41,324 bases of DNA, from positions 1,384,590 through 1,425,913 of the forward strand of contig NW_019091539.1 of NCBI RefSeq assembly GCF_001949145.1. The letters are read 5' to 3'. The notes under the pieces were generated by a model. The model saw only the letters and a program-made list of their open reading frames with translations. It had not been told where the DNA came from and searched no databases. A program made the translations under genes and the position numbers. Below, in pieces: positions 19,107-28,660 of the stretch (its first letter is position 1; the number at the start of each line of letters is the position of its first letter). The stretch is from Acanthaster planci (lineage: Eukaryota; Echinodermata; Asteroidea; Valvatida; Acanthasteridae).

Positions 19107-22100
19107 GTGGGTGGTGAATATGATCGAGAAATGATGATAATGATGGTCTTTCATTTCCAGCGTTTTCAGTTACACGTACAGTACATGTATAATTAAGGTA
19201 CCCCTAGAAGTACTGGGTAGTTATAGCCGAGCATTACAATGCCAATAGTTCTCGGCGTAACACTTTTACTTCTACTGTAGTACTTTGCAAAGTCCATAGG
19301 TTAGATGTAATACCAAGAAACTTAATGTGCATTTGCAAGGTAGATGCAAATCAGTGCCAAACAATATGGTGCTAAACTAAAGTTTCGCCGTCTTGCAGAG
19401 AGGCAGAGTGATGATCCCCATGCTTCTAGGGTAGAGGTAACTCAGGAGTAGATTAAGTTGGATAGCTGACAGCTACATGTATTCTCCATTTGTTTCACAC
19501 GATGCATATTTCAGCATTCCCCTCTCGTCTCCTGAGAGACCTTGCACCTGTGCTGAGCATAGATGACTTGGCGAGACTACATCGGATTCTCTGTGGGAAA
19601 GGTAAATCCATATCCTTGTTCTGTTCTCTTGGTCCATGGGTGCTTTATTGCCATTTTTAATAGTTACAGTGTACCTGACTAAAAAGTAATCTGAAGTTGG
19701 CTCTTGGTATTTGTTTTTCTCCCATATTTCCCCAGGTATTGATGTGCAACAATACTGGTTGAAGTTTTATCGTCAGGCTTTCCAGGAAGATAGATTGGCG
19801 AGACAGTGTTCTTGCCATGACCTCAGTTTGGCCAATGTGGACTGGAGACAGAGGTTTCTTGACAAGAGGTGTGAGCAAGAGCTCCAGAAGTTGGGTCCCT
19901 CACCAAGTGAGGGAATAGAAGAGCAAGGTGAGTGATCATTCTGCCTCTAAGCAGATGACTTATTCTACACTTGCGCTCTGAAGTAATGTTTATTAACTGC
20001 TGTTAATAAGCCAAGTAAAAAACAAACACGTTTCTTGATCTCACCTTCTTACATTTTCCCGTTTTCTTTTTTTGGGGGGGTTCATTTGTGTTAAATTTCC
20101 AACAAAGTTTAAGTATTGATTTTTTAACATGTACACGTAGCCATCTATGCAAGTTAAAAACTTGTGTAATGGTTAAAGACTCAAATATTGGAAGCATGAA
20201 GGAGGCTGTTGGCTTTTCTAGATTCCTTTGCCAACGGTTAAGAAATCAATCAATTAAAAAGCTTATAGTCATCTCTATGCAGTTCATATAATTCTTTACA
20301 CCGAATCGCAGTTTAATTTTAAGAAGTTGTGTTTGTTGATATGTCGTCCACAGCACAAGAGATGTCATACCAATTTTTTGAAATACATTGTAACTTTATA
20401 ATAGGAACCTCATTAATCTTGAAGTCTCCACTTATTGCAGACACATTGAGTTTGAAGATTCTGGACATTTTAGGGAATCCACTCTCCACTCATGGACCGC
20501 TGGATGATTTCTTTCCATCTTTGCTGGTTCTTCACAGTGATCTTCTTCCCTATGTTCAGGTCAGCAAACAAATTTAAATGTGTGTTATTTTCAGTATTGT
20601 ACCCGAGACCACTTAAGACCTTCTCAAGACCACACGACCAACCCTATTTTCCAGTCTGAATTCAAGTCACAAGCTATTCAAATGAACTGCAACAAAAGCA
20701 TTCCTTTCCTATTTTTCACCCTGTTACTTGTGACTGGTCTTGTGCATGGTCTTGTGTCAGGTCTAGTGATGGTCTCGACACCAACACTGGTTACTTTGGA
20801 CAGAGGAGGCTGTGCAACTTTGGGAAATCCTCACACCCTCAGGCATTTTTGCTGCGGAAAAGTTTTGCATCCTTCAAAATTCTCCACTGTGGGCCTATTA
20901 ATGATACATTAATTTGAATTCAACTTTCAAGAACTAGGTCTTGGCAAAATTGTAGTTGCTGAGTTCTACCGTACTGGATCCTTTTCAAAGTCCTCATTTA
21001 AACTTTTGTTTTTATTTGAAGGATCTGGGTGGGTAGGGTTAATGTGCATTGGTCTGCTGATGTTACATGTACATACTTGTATATCAGATTTAATAGCACT
21101 GTTCATTTGTTCTCTTTGCAGAGGAATGAGGAGATAATGAAGATTCTACAGAAGAGTTTGAGAGAGCTGGTGCTGACTGACTACCTACCCAAGTATGAGA
21201 GCATCTTGCAGCAGTTCCTGGAGTTTCTGATTCATCAGGGTGTCTTGAGAAAGTTCACTCTGAAGCATCCCTTGTGTGAGGCGGCCGCCGAGTTGTTCAA
21301 GATCTTCAAGGTGTGTTCTGGAGTGCTGGGTGAGATTGTGGAAAGTGGTGGCGGGCATGTTGCAGTGCCGTGCTGCAGGGAAGAATGCTGCGACCCACTG
21401 AGCTCTCACTCGGAATCGATAAGCACCGAGGAGGCTCCTTGTGTCATGCCACAGCTCTGCCAGATACCTCAAGGGGAGGCTGTAGGTTCTCAGGAGGACC
21501 CATGCAGTACCAGAGCCCAGTCAAATACAGTCAATCTGGACATCAGTTGTCCCCATGCATCATCTCATCAAGAGACCAACGCTGTAAAATCTGTTCCAAG
21601 ACCAGTTTATGACAGGCTGTGTTGTTGCTGCTGTGGATTATTCACTGGCGCACTTACCCCAGAATCTGACCTGGATGGCCAAAGTGCTCAAGACGCCTCT
21701 CTGTTTTCCCACATTGACCCTCACAGTCATCGGTGCCATAGGACTGCCGACCACTGCATACAGCATCTGGTCTTTTATGATTGTTTCTTCAAAAACCAGT
21801 CAGATCACACCCAGATGCTGGAGACTCTGTTTAGCATATGGCCAGGCCTGAGAGAACTTGAATTTGTGAACGCTTCAAAGACTGGTAACTTTGTTTGTGT
21901 CTGTGTCAGATTGACACTTTTTCATTGCTGTGTCACCAATGTCAATAAAATTTCTTGTGTTCACTGACCTCACCAACCTGACCAAGAGCATCCTTTGATT
22001 AATCATTTGCAGGAAGGTAGTCATCAACAAGCTGGCTTTGTTTGACTTGGTGTCAGTTTTGCCTTCGAACCATTAGCCCATTGCGTGTATCTACAGAGAT

Positions 22101-25100
22101 ATTTTGAAATCACTTCCAGATGGCATATATTAATCATAATGAGGTCATGTCCAAAACAGACAGAACAGTAACTACATGTACATGTAAATGATCAGTATAA
22201 ATGGTTAAACCAGATTTCAAAATGGTGAATTAGGTATTCTGAGAGATTAGTAGGAGGCTTTTTTATTTGTACTTGAATGTATTGCTTAAAGGGCAATTGG
22301 TTATGCACAGTGGAAGATTTTTCACTCAATTAAAGAAATGGTACATGTATGTTGAGAAAAGTTGCTCTGACAGTCTGACTTAAAACCAATGTAATTGTGA
22401 TTAGGACCTACATGTACATGTGGTATTGATATGCATAATGTTTGATGTGGATTATACTTTGACCAAAATAAACCCACTGATACTGTTGCTGTCTTTATGT
22501 GAATATCAATTGGAAAACACAGGCAGTGCAATGTGCCTATCTGGAGCCCTTTGTTATAGAACATACTGTGTAAGTTTATAAAGTTTCTACTTGCCTGTGT
22601 TTTGTTTGAATTCTTTCCAGGAGGAACGTGGGAGAATACTTGTATCAAGGTTCTTTCAAGACTGATTAAGGGCCAGAGACCCACTCCTTCATTGCAGAGG
22701 CTGCGCATTCAGGGGAGCTTTTTTGATGAATTTAGCTTTGTATGCTGGCTGAGTGATCTGTTAATAAGGTTGGTTTCAATTGTCAGAGGTGCTTGTAAAA
22801 TCTGAGATGCTCTTTGTGATGTTCTTTTTGGCAGTCCCAGATAGCAGTTTCCATGGCTGATGTGAGGAGTCTGTTGTGTTCCGTTTTGTTTGGTTGGGTT
22901 GGTCTTGTGGTCGGTCATTGATGTCTGGTCATTTTTCTTCCGTCTCTTGTCTTTAATTTTGTTTCTTGTTTTATTTGTTTCTGTAGCATCCCCTGCACTT
23001 CTTCTTTATGTCTCAGTAAAATTGGCTTTTGTGTGGATTCTCATTTCTCCCTTACAGATCAGAGTTCAAGACACTAGAGCTGGAGAGCACTAATTTTCGA
23101 TTCCTTCTCAGAGACACAGACAGCGGGAGATTCCTTCAGTTTGGCCGGAGGCGTCTGCCAAAAGATGGTCAGCTCGTAGACTGCCTGCTTTTCGTGTTTT
23201 TGTGTTTTTTTTTTATTTTTGTTGGTGTTTGGTTTTGTTTTTGAAGGGGATCTTCCTCAAATAGACCCATGCACTGTATAAAACCAGTTCCTAATCCACT
23301 GCACTTTGTGCAAAATTTGGTCGAAAAAACATGCTATTCCCCCATTTGTTTTGCACGCAAACACAAAGTCTAAGAAGTCTCTGGCAGTTGAGCATTGTTT
23401 TTTATTTTCAACTTAAATTTGGCTGCTGCTGTTGTGGAGCAAAAATCACTCCCTGGGTGCCTGCTAGAGTATTGAAAAATATGGGTTTGTGATGAGAAAT
23501 GCTACTCAAATGTTCAAATGAAAGCTCAAGCTTTAATAAGTCAGTGTTTGTGGCATTTTGCTGTGCCTCATCAAATGTTTGCTATCATATCTTGTCATCT
23601 CAAAAGTTGAAGTTTTCCGTTAATATACTACCATCCACACATGTTGTTGGGCCTCATATTTATCAACAGTGTGTGGGGCTCTGCAGCTCTGAATGCATCA
23701 CAGTGGTTCATCCAGCCACCTGTTCACCCGTCTTGAGATTATAGGCAAAATTCACTGATCATTAGGACATGTACAGGCATTTTTTGTCTCATACAAAAGC
23801 AGAAATGAAATATTCATATTTTCCGAAACTTAAACGTGAAAAATCATTTTTGGCCATGTGCATCTTGACATGTACATGTACTTTAGAATGCAATTTTTCT
23901 GCCCAAGCTATTTAATGTTTTTCATTTTACTGCTTGTTTTTGTTTTCAGCGCGGAATAATCAGTTGCAAATATAAACATTGGGACATTTGATTAAGTATC
24001 ATATCTTCAAATAATCGGCACAGCCCTATTTATTACTTTCGTTGTGATTTATAGTTTGATCCTGTTCTACTCATGCCCTTTGGAACAGTTTTCGCTCACA
24101 TGAATGTGGTTGATATAAAGTACCACCAGTTGGTTTCCCCTCACTACCTGGAGTGCGCCCTCTTGCAGCCAGATTGTACCATCACCGTGCTAAACCTGGA
24201 GTACTGCCAGCTGAGGACACCAAAAGTGGACAGCCTTTTCATCCATGCAAAAGGTAATTTCTAATTTCATTTTGTCTCTTTTTTTTCTTTCTGGGTAGTG
24301 GAGAAGGGTGTTCAGGTTATGAATGCTAAACAATCTTTGTGATTAACTGATCCTCATTTGTCATTGTTCCTGTCTTCGTGTTACTTGGTTTTTTAACAAG
24401 CATCAAACCATCGTAATTAGTGGACTATATTAAAGGCTGCTATGGTGGTTTATGGAGCATAATGGTTTAACCACTTCACTCCGGGATTATTTCACTATTG
24501 ACTGCTGACTATGAGTATACTTGTACATGTAGTAACAGGTGTACCGCATTCTGCCAAGAGTATACTTGTAAGAAATGAAAGGCTTTTGTATTGTAAATTG
24601 AATATGCTGGCATCACTGAGAACACAACAAATGCGCTGCTGGCAGTGTGGAGGACATACCCCTGTATAATGCTCATGTTCAGACAGACACCGAAAAGGAA
24701 CCTATTAAATATGCACACCTGCAAATTTGAATTCCTAATGAAATTATGCATGGCAGTCAATGTGTTAATGTTTTGGGGGCTAGGGGAGTGTTTAAATTGA
24801 TGACATACCATGGTCACAGACGTTCAAGTCAAATTCAATGAGCAATGTTGTTGACTGTTGAGTGGATCTTTTTCCGTCCAGAAAGCAAATGTCTTCGTGA
24901 ATTGAGTGTGGTGCGTAATGGATATTGCCCTCACATGAGTCATTACACTCCAGCTGGTTATTCTGGCCTGGCCCAACTCATGCAAAGTGGCCATCTCACC
25001 AAATTGAATTTGGGTGGATGTGGTTTTGCATTGACAGGTATGTCTGGATTTGGATTGTTTTGATAGGGCTGTGGTACATGTGTGCTGCAAGTGAAATATT

Positions 25101-27521
25101 CAGATTTTGGGTTCAAATTAGGGAAAACTTTAAGGACAGATACAGAGGAATTGCAGTTTAACTGTGCAATTTATTTCTGTGAACTACCTTGCCCATGTTG
25201 GTGGTTGTTTTTTTGAGAAGCATGTTGAGTAGCCAGTAAAATATGATGTGAATTTAATGAATTGATTTGTTTTATGTAGGGATCAACCGATGATCAGATC
25301 AGACATCGGATCGGGCCGATGTTCGGCAACATCAGCAAAACATTGGACATCAGCAAAACAAAATTTGACCTTCCTTGACGATTTGATGGTGTCAATGTTA
25401 AAATGAAAAAGGAGCGCATTCTGCAATCAATTTTGGCAAACACAAATCTCATATCTTTTATTTGAGCATTCATACAAACTCAGGTTTTTTCAATTATGGT
25501 GATAAATTAACAATTATACCATGGGTAGACTTATGTAAAGTATCCCCAAAAATTACATCTGTGCGATCCATGCTGCAACAACTCGAAGGCACAGTTAGTG
25601 TACAAGTGACATTTTAAGGGAGTACGCTGGTTTTGTGTTGTTAGGGGCAAGCTTACATCCTGTTAAGGTTGCGTTTTCAGTTATTGTTGGAAAAACATTA
25701 GATAGGATTGGACATCAGCCAAGGTTCCGATTAAAACATTGGACATTGGATCGGCAGTTAAAACCTGTATCAGTTGATCCCTAGTTTTATGTAGGTTTTC
25801 TGAAGTGTTTGTTTTCTTCTAAAGTCACATTCTGTGTTATATTAATAATGATAAATACATGTATAATCATAGGCAGAGATCCTGGGGGTGAAAGGGATAT
25901 ATCCCCCCACTCTTGGTGGGGATATTACCAATGTAATCATCCCCCCCCCCCAATTTTTCAAGTTACTGACTGTATGCACACCTGTAGCCTGCACCACCGG
26001 TGCTGCACTTGCCAGTGTCACAATCTGACCTGGAATAGAGGATGTACAGAGCTTTCAGTTCCCCCGCATGTGACAAAAAATCTCTGTCCATGAATATAAT
26101 TATAATGAAAACTTATTCACTGTAAATGAGACCTTGAGGTGCAAAGCATCATTATTAGCATTGCTCAACAGGCCTAGAAACTGTCCTGAATACCATCTCA
26201 GATTCCCGGGGAGTATGCAGCTCAAGGTTGCCATTTCAGGCACAAACAGCTGATCAGACACAATAATCTCCTGTATCTGCCCTTCATAGACATGAGGAGC
26301 CCATTGACATCTCTAGGTGGACAGGGGGAGAGAGCAAGAGAGGGGGTGAGAGAGAGGGAAGGGAGAGAGAAGCAAGTACGGGTAATTTGTAACTTGCCCA
26401 AGGACACAACAAATGCTCATGGCTGCAATCAGCCTGAAGTAACCACGATACCCCATGTCCCAAGTGCTAGTGTCAGATACTTTGTTTTAATTCCACATTT
26501 CCCTTGGTAGCCAGAGGCAATTTTCATGAAATCTGCTGTAACACTTTTTTTTTCTTACTTAGGTTGGGCCCATGCCACAGATTTCGTGGAAGCCTTGCGC
26601 CTTAACTGTTCCCTTCATCAGCTTCTTCTGGCAGCCAATCATTTGAGTGAGTACCAGAATACACTCTGTATGGAGGGCACTTGTTGGCATAAATGTCAAC
26701 AGTGCACATTCTTGTGTCAAGTTACATTTAATTCCACTGAAGTACAGGCCCAATGTCATAGCGTTTTGATTAGTTCATGGGACAAACATGGAATATTTGT
26801 ATAACAAGGCACACAGTAGAATGTTTATGCTTAAATTATTGAAGAAATTTCACTCACCAATTTCTGATGTGTTAACTGTGGATAAAGGTTATATTTGTAC
26901 ATAACTGAGTGTTCTCTTTCTTTGTCATTTTGGGATACGTCAAAGCTGATGAGTGTCTACATCTGCTTGCCACTGCCTTTGTGAATTCCTTGCCAGAAAT
27001 CAACAGTCAAGCCTCCAACCTGTGCCTAGACATCAGGTGAGCGTGTAGGTGTACGTCTCGGGGGGGGGGAATCTGAGAACATGTTTCTTGTTGAGAGAGC
27101 TTGCATATGTATGTATTGCCTTTGACCCCTCCTTCCCCCTGCACACAACCTGTATGCAGCTTCTTCAACCCCTCCCCCCTTCATGCGGACATACTTCATG
27201 GACAGTGCCTAACCAAATTCCTCGTCACTTTATAGCTTCAACAGTGAAATTACCCATGACGGGATGGACGAGTTCAGCCAAGCATTCCTAGCTAGCACCA
27301 AGCAAGGCCGCCGAAGCAGCCATCTCTGCCACCTGACATTGACGAAGGAAGAAGGGGAGAACAACCCTGGTGTGCACTGGGAGCTGGCCGAGTTGATGAA
27401 ATTGACCGTCAATCACGAGGCGTCCCTCGATTGGCCCCTTGCTTCTGACCGCGGACACATCTCGGATTATAGAGGCTGGATGATGAAGCATCAGTCACAG
27501 ATTTCTGGTTCACAGCTTTGA
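19007..27521 (+). CDS. LRRC41: LRRC41-like protein, copy B (12 exons, 766 aa)
   Basis: Assembled exons: 19007-19106, 19515-19601, 19736-19927, 20441-20559, 21122-21884, 22621-22768, 23058-23167, 24089-24253, 24882-25037, 26563-26646, 26946-27036, 27236-27521. All introns are GT-AG, phases equal those of copy A and the total is 2301 nt, an intact frame. As a probable LRRC41-type substrate receptor it should bind Elongin B/C by its BC box (residues 9-18, a full consensus match) and recruit a Cullin-RING ubiquitin ligase. Leucine-rich repeats would bind the substrate. The length, 766 aa, is nearer the vertebrate protein (about 800 aa) than copy A. The exon 5 linker has an extra Cys-rich segment with five adjacent Cys. 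The start is the first of two adjacent ATG codons. Confidence 0.85.
19399..19436 (+). other. possible cassette exon in intron 1, copy B
   Basis: A 38-base segment after GTCTTGCAG, ending GTAGAG|GTAACT, conserved with 3732-3769 of copy A. Its length is not a multiple of three and inclusion would push exon 2 into a frame ending in TGA. It is either a poison exon or retained intron similarity. Confidence 0.3.
19515..19601 (+). CDS. LRRC41: copy B exon 2: Cul5-box region and helix
   Basis: Residues 34-62, phase 1 to phase 1. AFPSRLLRDLAPVLS sits where human LRRC41 has ALPGPILQSILPLL. The LPxP Cul5-box position reads FPSR, as in copy A. Confidence 0.8.
19736..19927 (+). CDS. LRRC41: copy B exon 3
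   Basis: Residues 63-126, phase 1 to phase 1. QQYWLKFYRQAFQED is identical to copy A; the downstream part (HDLSLANVDWRQRF) carries most of the roughly ten differences. Same exon length as copy A. Confidence 0.85.
20441..20559 (+). CDS. LRRC41: copy B exon 4: LRR segment
   Basis: Residues 127-166, phase 1 to phase 0. SLKILDIL and PLDDFFPSL are kept; only two residues differ from copy A (Arg to Gly, Val to Leu). Acceptor TATTGCAG, donor CAG|GTCAGC. Confidence 0.85.
20560..21121 (+). other. intron 4 of copy B
   Basis: 562 bases against 323 in copy A. The extra part, about 20595-20790, is rich in ACTGGTCTTGTG and GGTCTTGTGTCAGG-like words with no clear terminal repeats. No exon is supported. 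Confidence 0.5.
21122..21884 (+). CDS. LRRC41: copy B exon 5: LRRs and long Cys-rich linker
   Basis: Residues 167-420, phase 0 to phase 1. The ends match copy A (SLRELVLTDYLPK, FLIHQGVLRKFTL and HCIQHLVF, LRELEFVN). The linker contains a stretch of about 66 residues absent from copy A, including RLCCCCCGLF and the His-rich HIDPHSHRCHR. Cys and His pairs are suggestive of metal binding but match no zinc-finger spacing I know. Human LRRC41 also has a long variable linker at this point. Confidence 0.85.
21885..22620 (+). other. intron 5 of copy B
   Basis: 736 bases, without the SINE seen in copy A. It contains TACATGTACATGTA runs near 22173 and 22411. Nothing else is supported. Confidence 0.55.
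22621..22768 (+). CDS. LRRC41: copy B exon 6: LRR segment
   Basis: Residues 421-469, phase 1 to phase 2. GQRPTPSLQRLRIQ is identical to copy A, while the flanks (GGTWENTCIKVLSRL and FDEFSFVCWLSDLL) differ more than most exons. One codon longer than copy A. Confidence 0.8.
23058..23167 (+). CDS. LRRC41: copy B exon 7: LRR segment
   Basis: Residues 470-506, phase 2 to phase 1. SEFKTLELESTNFRFLLRD is followed by GRFLQFGRRRLPKDG, which is six residues longer than copy A. Donor G|GTCAGC. Confidence 0.75.
23168..24088 (+). other. intron 7 of copy B
   Basis: 921 bases. It is the empty-site counterpart of the pogo-like insertion in copy A: CTTTAGAATGCAATTTTT at 23880 is soon followed by TTTAATGTTTTTCATTTTAC, which in copy A lie on either side of the element and its flank. 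No exon is supported. Confidence 0.6.
24089..24253 (+). CDS. LRRC41: copy B exon 8: LRR segment
   Basis: Residues 507-561, phase 1 to phase 1. VFAHMNVVDIKYHQL and ITVLNLEYCQLRTPKVDS. Four substitutions relative to copy A, with the LRR leucines unchanged. Confidence 0.85.
24254..24881 (+). other. intron 8 of copy B
   Basis: 628 bases against 350 in copy A. The extra part is about 24515-24840; it contains AGTATACTTGTA as a direct repeat (24513 and 24559) but no clear transposon ends. No exon is supported. Confidence 0.45.
24882..25037 (+). CDS. LRRC41: copy B exon 9: LRR segment
   Basis: Residues 562-613, phase 1 to phase 1. CLRELSVVRNGYCPHMSH and HLTKLNLGGCGFALTG, with three substitutions relative to copy A. 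Donor G|GTATGT. Confidence 0.85.
25038..26562 (+). other. intron 9 of copy B
   Basis: 1525 bases against 906 in copy A. The difference is explained mainly by the 507-base hAT-like element at 25277-25783 and by a repeat at about 25870-26090 with GATATATCCCCCCACT and a C-run. A shared old repeat lies at about 26160-26410, including a GAGA-rich tract near 26328-26375. Confidence 0.55.
25277..25783. mobile_element. hAT-like MITE with 8-bp target duplication
   Basis: It starts TAGGGATCAACCGATGATCA and ends with the inverted counterpart ATCAGTTGATCCCTA. GTTTTATG flanks it perfectly on both sides (25269-25276 and 25784-25791), an 8-base target duplication as hAT elements make. Internally, GGATCGGGCCGATG and repeated ACATTGGACAT-CAGC words occur. 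No transposase is encoded. The perfect duplication implies a relatively recent insertion, after the gene duplication. Confidence 0.85.
26563..26646 (+). CDS. LRRC41: copy B exon 10: LRR segment
   Basis: Residues 614-641, phase 1 to phase 1. GWAHATDFVEALRLNCSLHQ then LLLAANHL. Five substitutions relative to copy A, clustered at the end. The first 150 or so bases of the following intron are unusually similar between copies. Confidence 0.85.
   Translation, partial: VGPMPQISWKPCALTVPFISFFWQPII
26946..27036 (+). CDS. LRRC41: copy B exon 11: LRR segment
   Basis: Residues 642-671, phase 1 to phase 2. DECLHLLATAFVNSLPE then NLCLDI. The acceptor reads TCAAAG, weaker than TCACAG in copy A. Confidence 0.8.
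27236..27521 (+). CDS. LRRC41: copy B exon 12: C-terminal LRR and end
   Basis: Residues 672-766, starting in phase 2 after TTATAG. SFNSEITHDGMDEFSQAFL, HLCHLTLTKEE and HISDYRGW match the human C-terminal end. The reading frame continues five residues beyond copy A (ending SGSQL) to TGA at 27519-27521. Confidence 0.85.
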
Positions 27522-28384
27522 AGGTTTTTTGGGCCAATTTCTGGCCACCACTAAGTGACACTAATAGGAGAAGCAACTCGTATCAATGGGAGCCATGTCT
27601 ACTGTTTTTAACCCTCCTTTAGTTTTGCAGCGCAAATGTGCACAAATGCCCACAGTCACTGGTGAGCATGTATTTTCTATATGGAATTCAAACANNNNNN
27701 NNNNNNNNNNNNNNNNNNNNNNNNNNNNNNNNNNNNNNNNNNNNNNNNNNNNNNNNNNNNNNNNNNNNNNNNNNNNNNNNNNNNNNNNNNNNNNNNNNNN
27801 NNNNNNNNNNNNNNNNNNNNNNNNNNNNNNNNNNNNNNNNNNNNNNNNNNNNNNNNNNNNNNNNNNNNNNNNNNNNNNNNNNNNNNNNNNNNNNNNNNNN
27901 NNNNNNNNNNNNNNNNNNNNNNNNNNNNNNNNNNNNNNNNNNNNNNNNNNNNNNNNNNNNNNNNNNNNNNNNNNNNNNNNNNNNNNNNNNNNNNNNNNNN
28001 NNNNNNNNNNNNNNNNNNNNNNNNNNNNNNNNNNNNNNNNNNNNNNNNNNNNNNNNNNNNNNNNNNNNNNNNNNNNNNNNNNNNNNNNNNNNNNNNNNNN
28101 NNNNNNNNNNNNNNNNNNNNNNNNNNNNNNNNNNNNNNNNNNNNNNNNNNNNNNNNNNNNNNNNNNNNNNNNNNNNNNNNNNNNNNNNNNNNNNNNNNNN
28201 NNNNNNNNNNNNNNNNNNNNNNNNNNNNNNNNNNNNNNNNNNNNNNNNNNNNNNNNNNNGTTGGGCAGCACAAAAGGGCAATCTGATATTCCTGTGAGGG
28301 ACTGTTGGTGCAGTGCACAACACAACACAACACAACACAGCTGTGCTTCTTTGAGGTGTTTACCAAGTGATCCAAAGAGTGACT
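27522..28384. other. 3' flank of copy B with assembly gap
   Basis: 27695-28259 is N. Before it, TCTGGCCACCAC matches the copy A flank at 14314. After it, 28316-28337 is an ACAAC microsatellite. Apparent long open frames across the gap are artefacts. No AATAAA is visible between the stop codon and the gap. Confidence 0.7.
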
Positions 28385-28660
28385 TCAGCATAGGAAGGTT
28401 AATGTGCATTCATTAACTACATGGGAAATGTGAGGATATAGAATCTCATATAAATTACAGCTGCAGGTAGGATGAGGCAAGTGTTCAGTTTTAAATGTGG
28501 GAGGAAAATCCCAGATAAAATTCCAGTGGAAAACCCAAGGAGTTAACTGGGGTCTGAATAGCCAATCCATGTCGGCCAGAATGAGGTTTAAACCCGGATT
28601 CTTGAGAAGGTGGAAGCCAAGGGAAGTGCCATTACTCCAACCTGGATTCTGGGAATCTGG
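28385..28660 (-). mobile_element. tRNA-derived SINE, minus strand
   Basis: The reverse complement has a B-box-like GGGTTTAAACC (28585-28595), an upstream tRNA-like head (CCAGGTTGGAGTAATGGCAC), and the body GATTTTCCTCCCACATTTAA followed by CTTGCCTCATCCTACCTGCA. It is of the same family as the elements at 6571-6818 and 14385-14530. It ends near the right limit of similarity between the two duplicated blocks. Confidence 0.65.

Noticed and set aside
27561-28416. Long open frames on both strands spanning 27561-28416
   Set aside because: They cross the 565-base run of N; the openness is an artefact of unknown bases.
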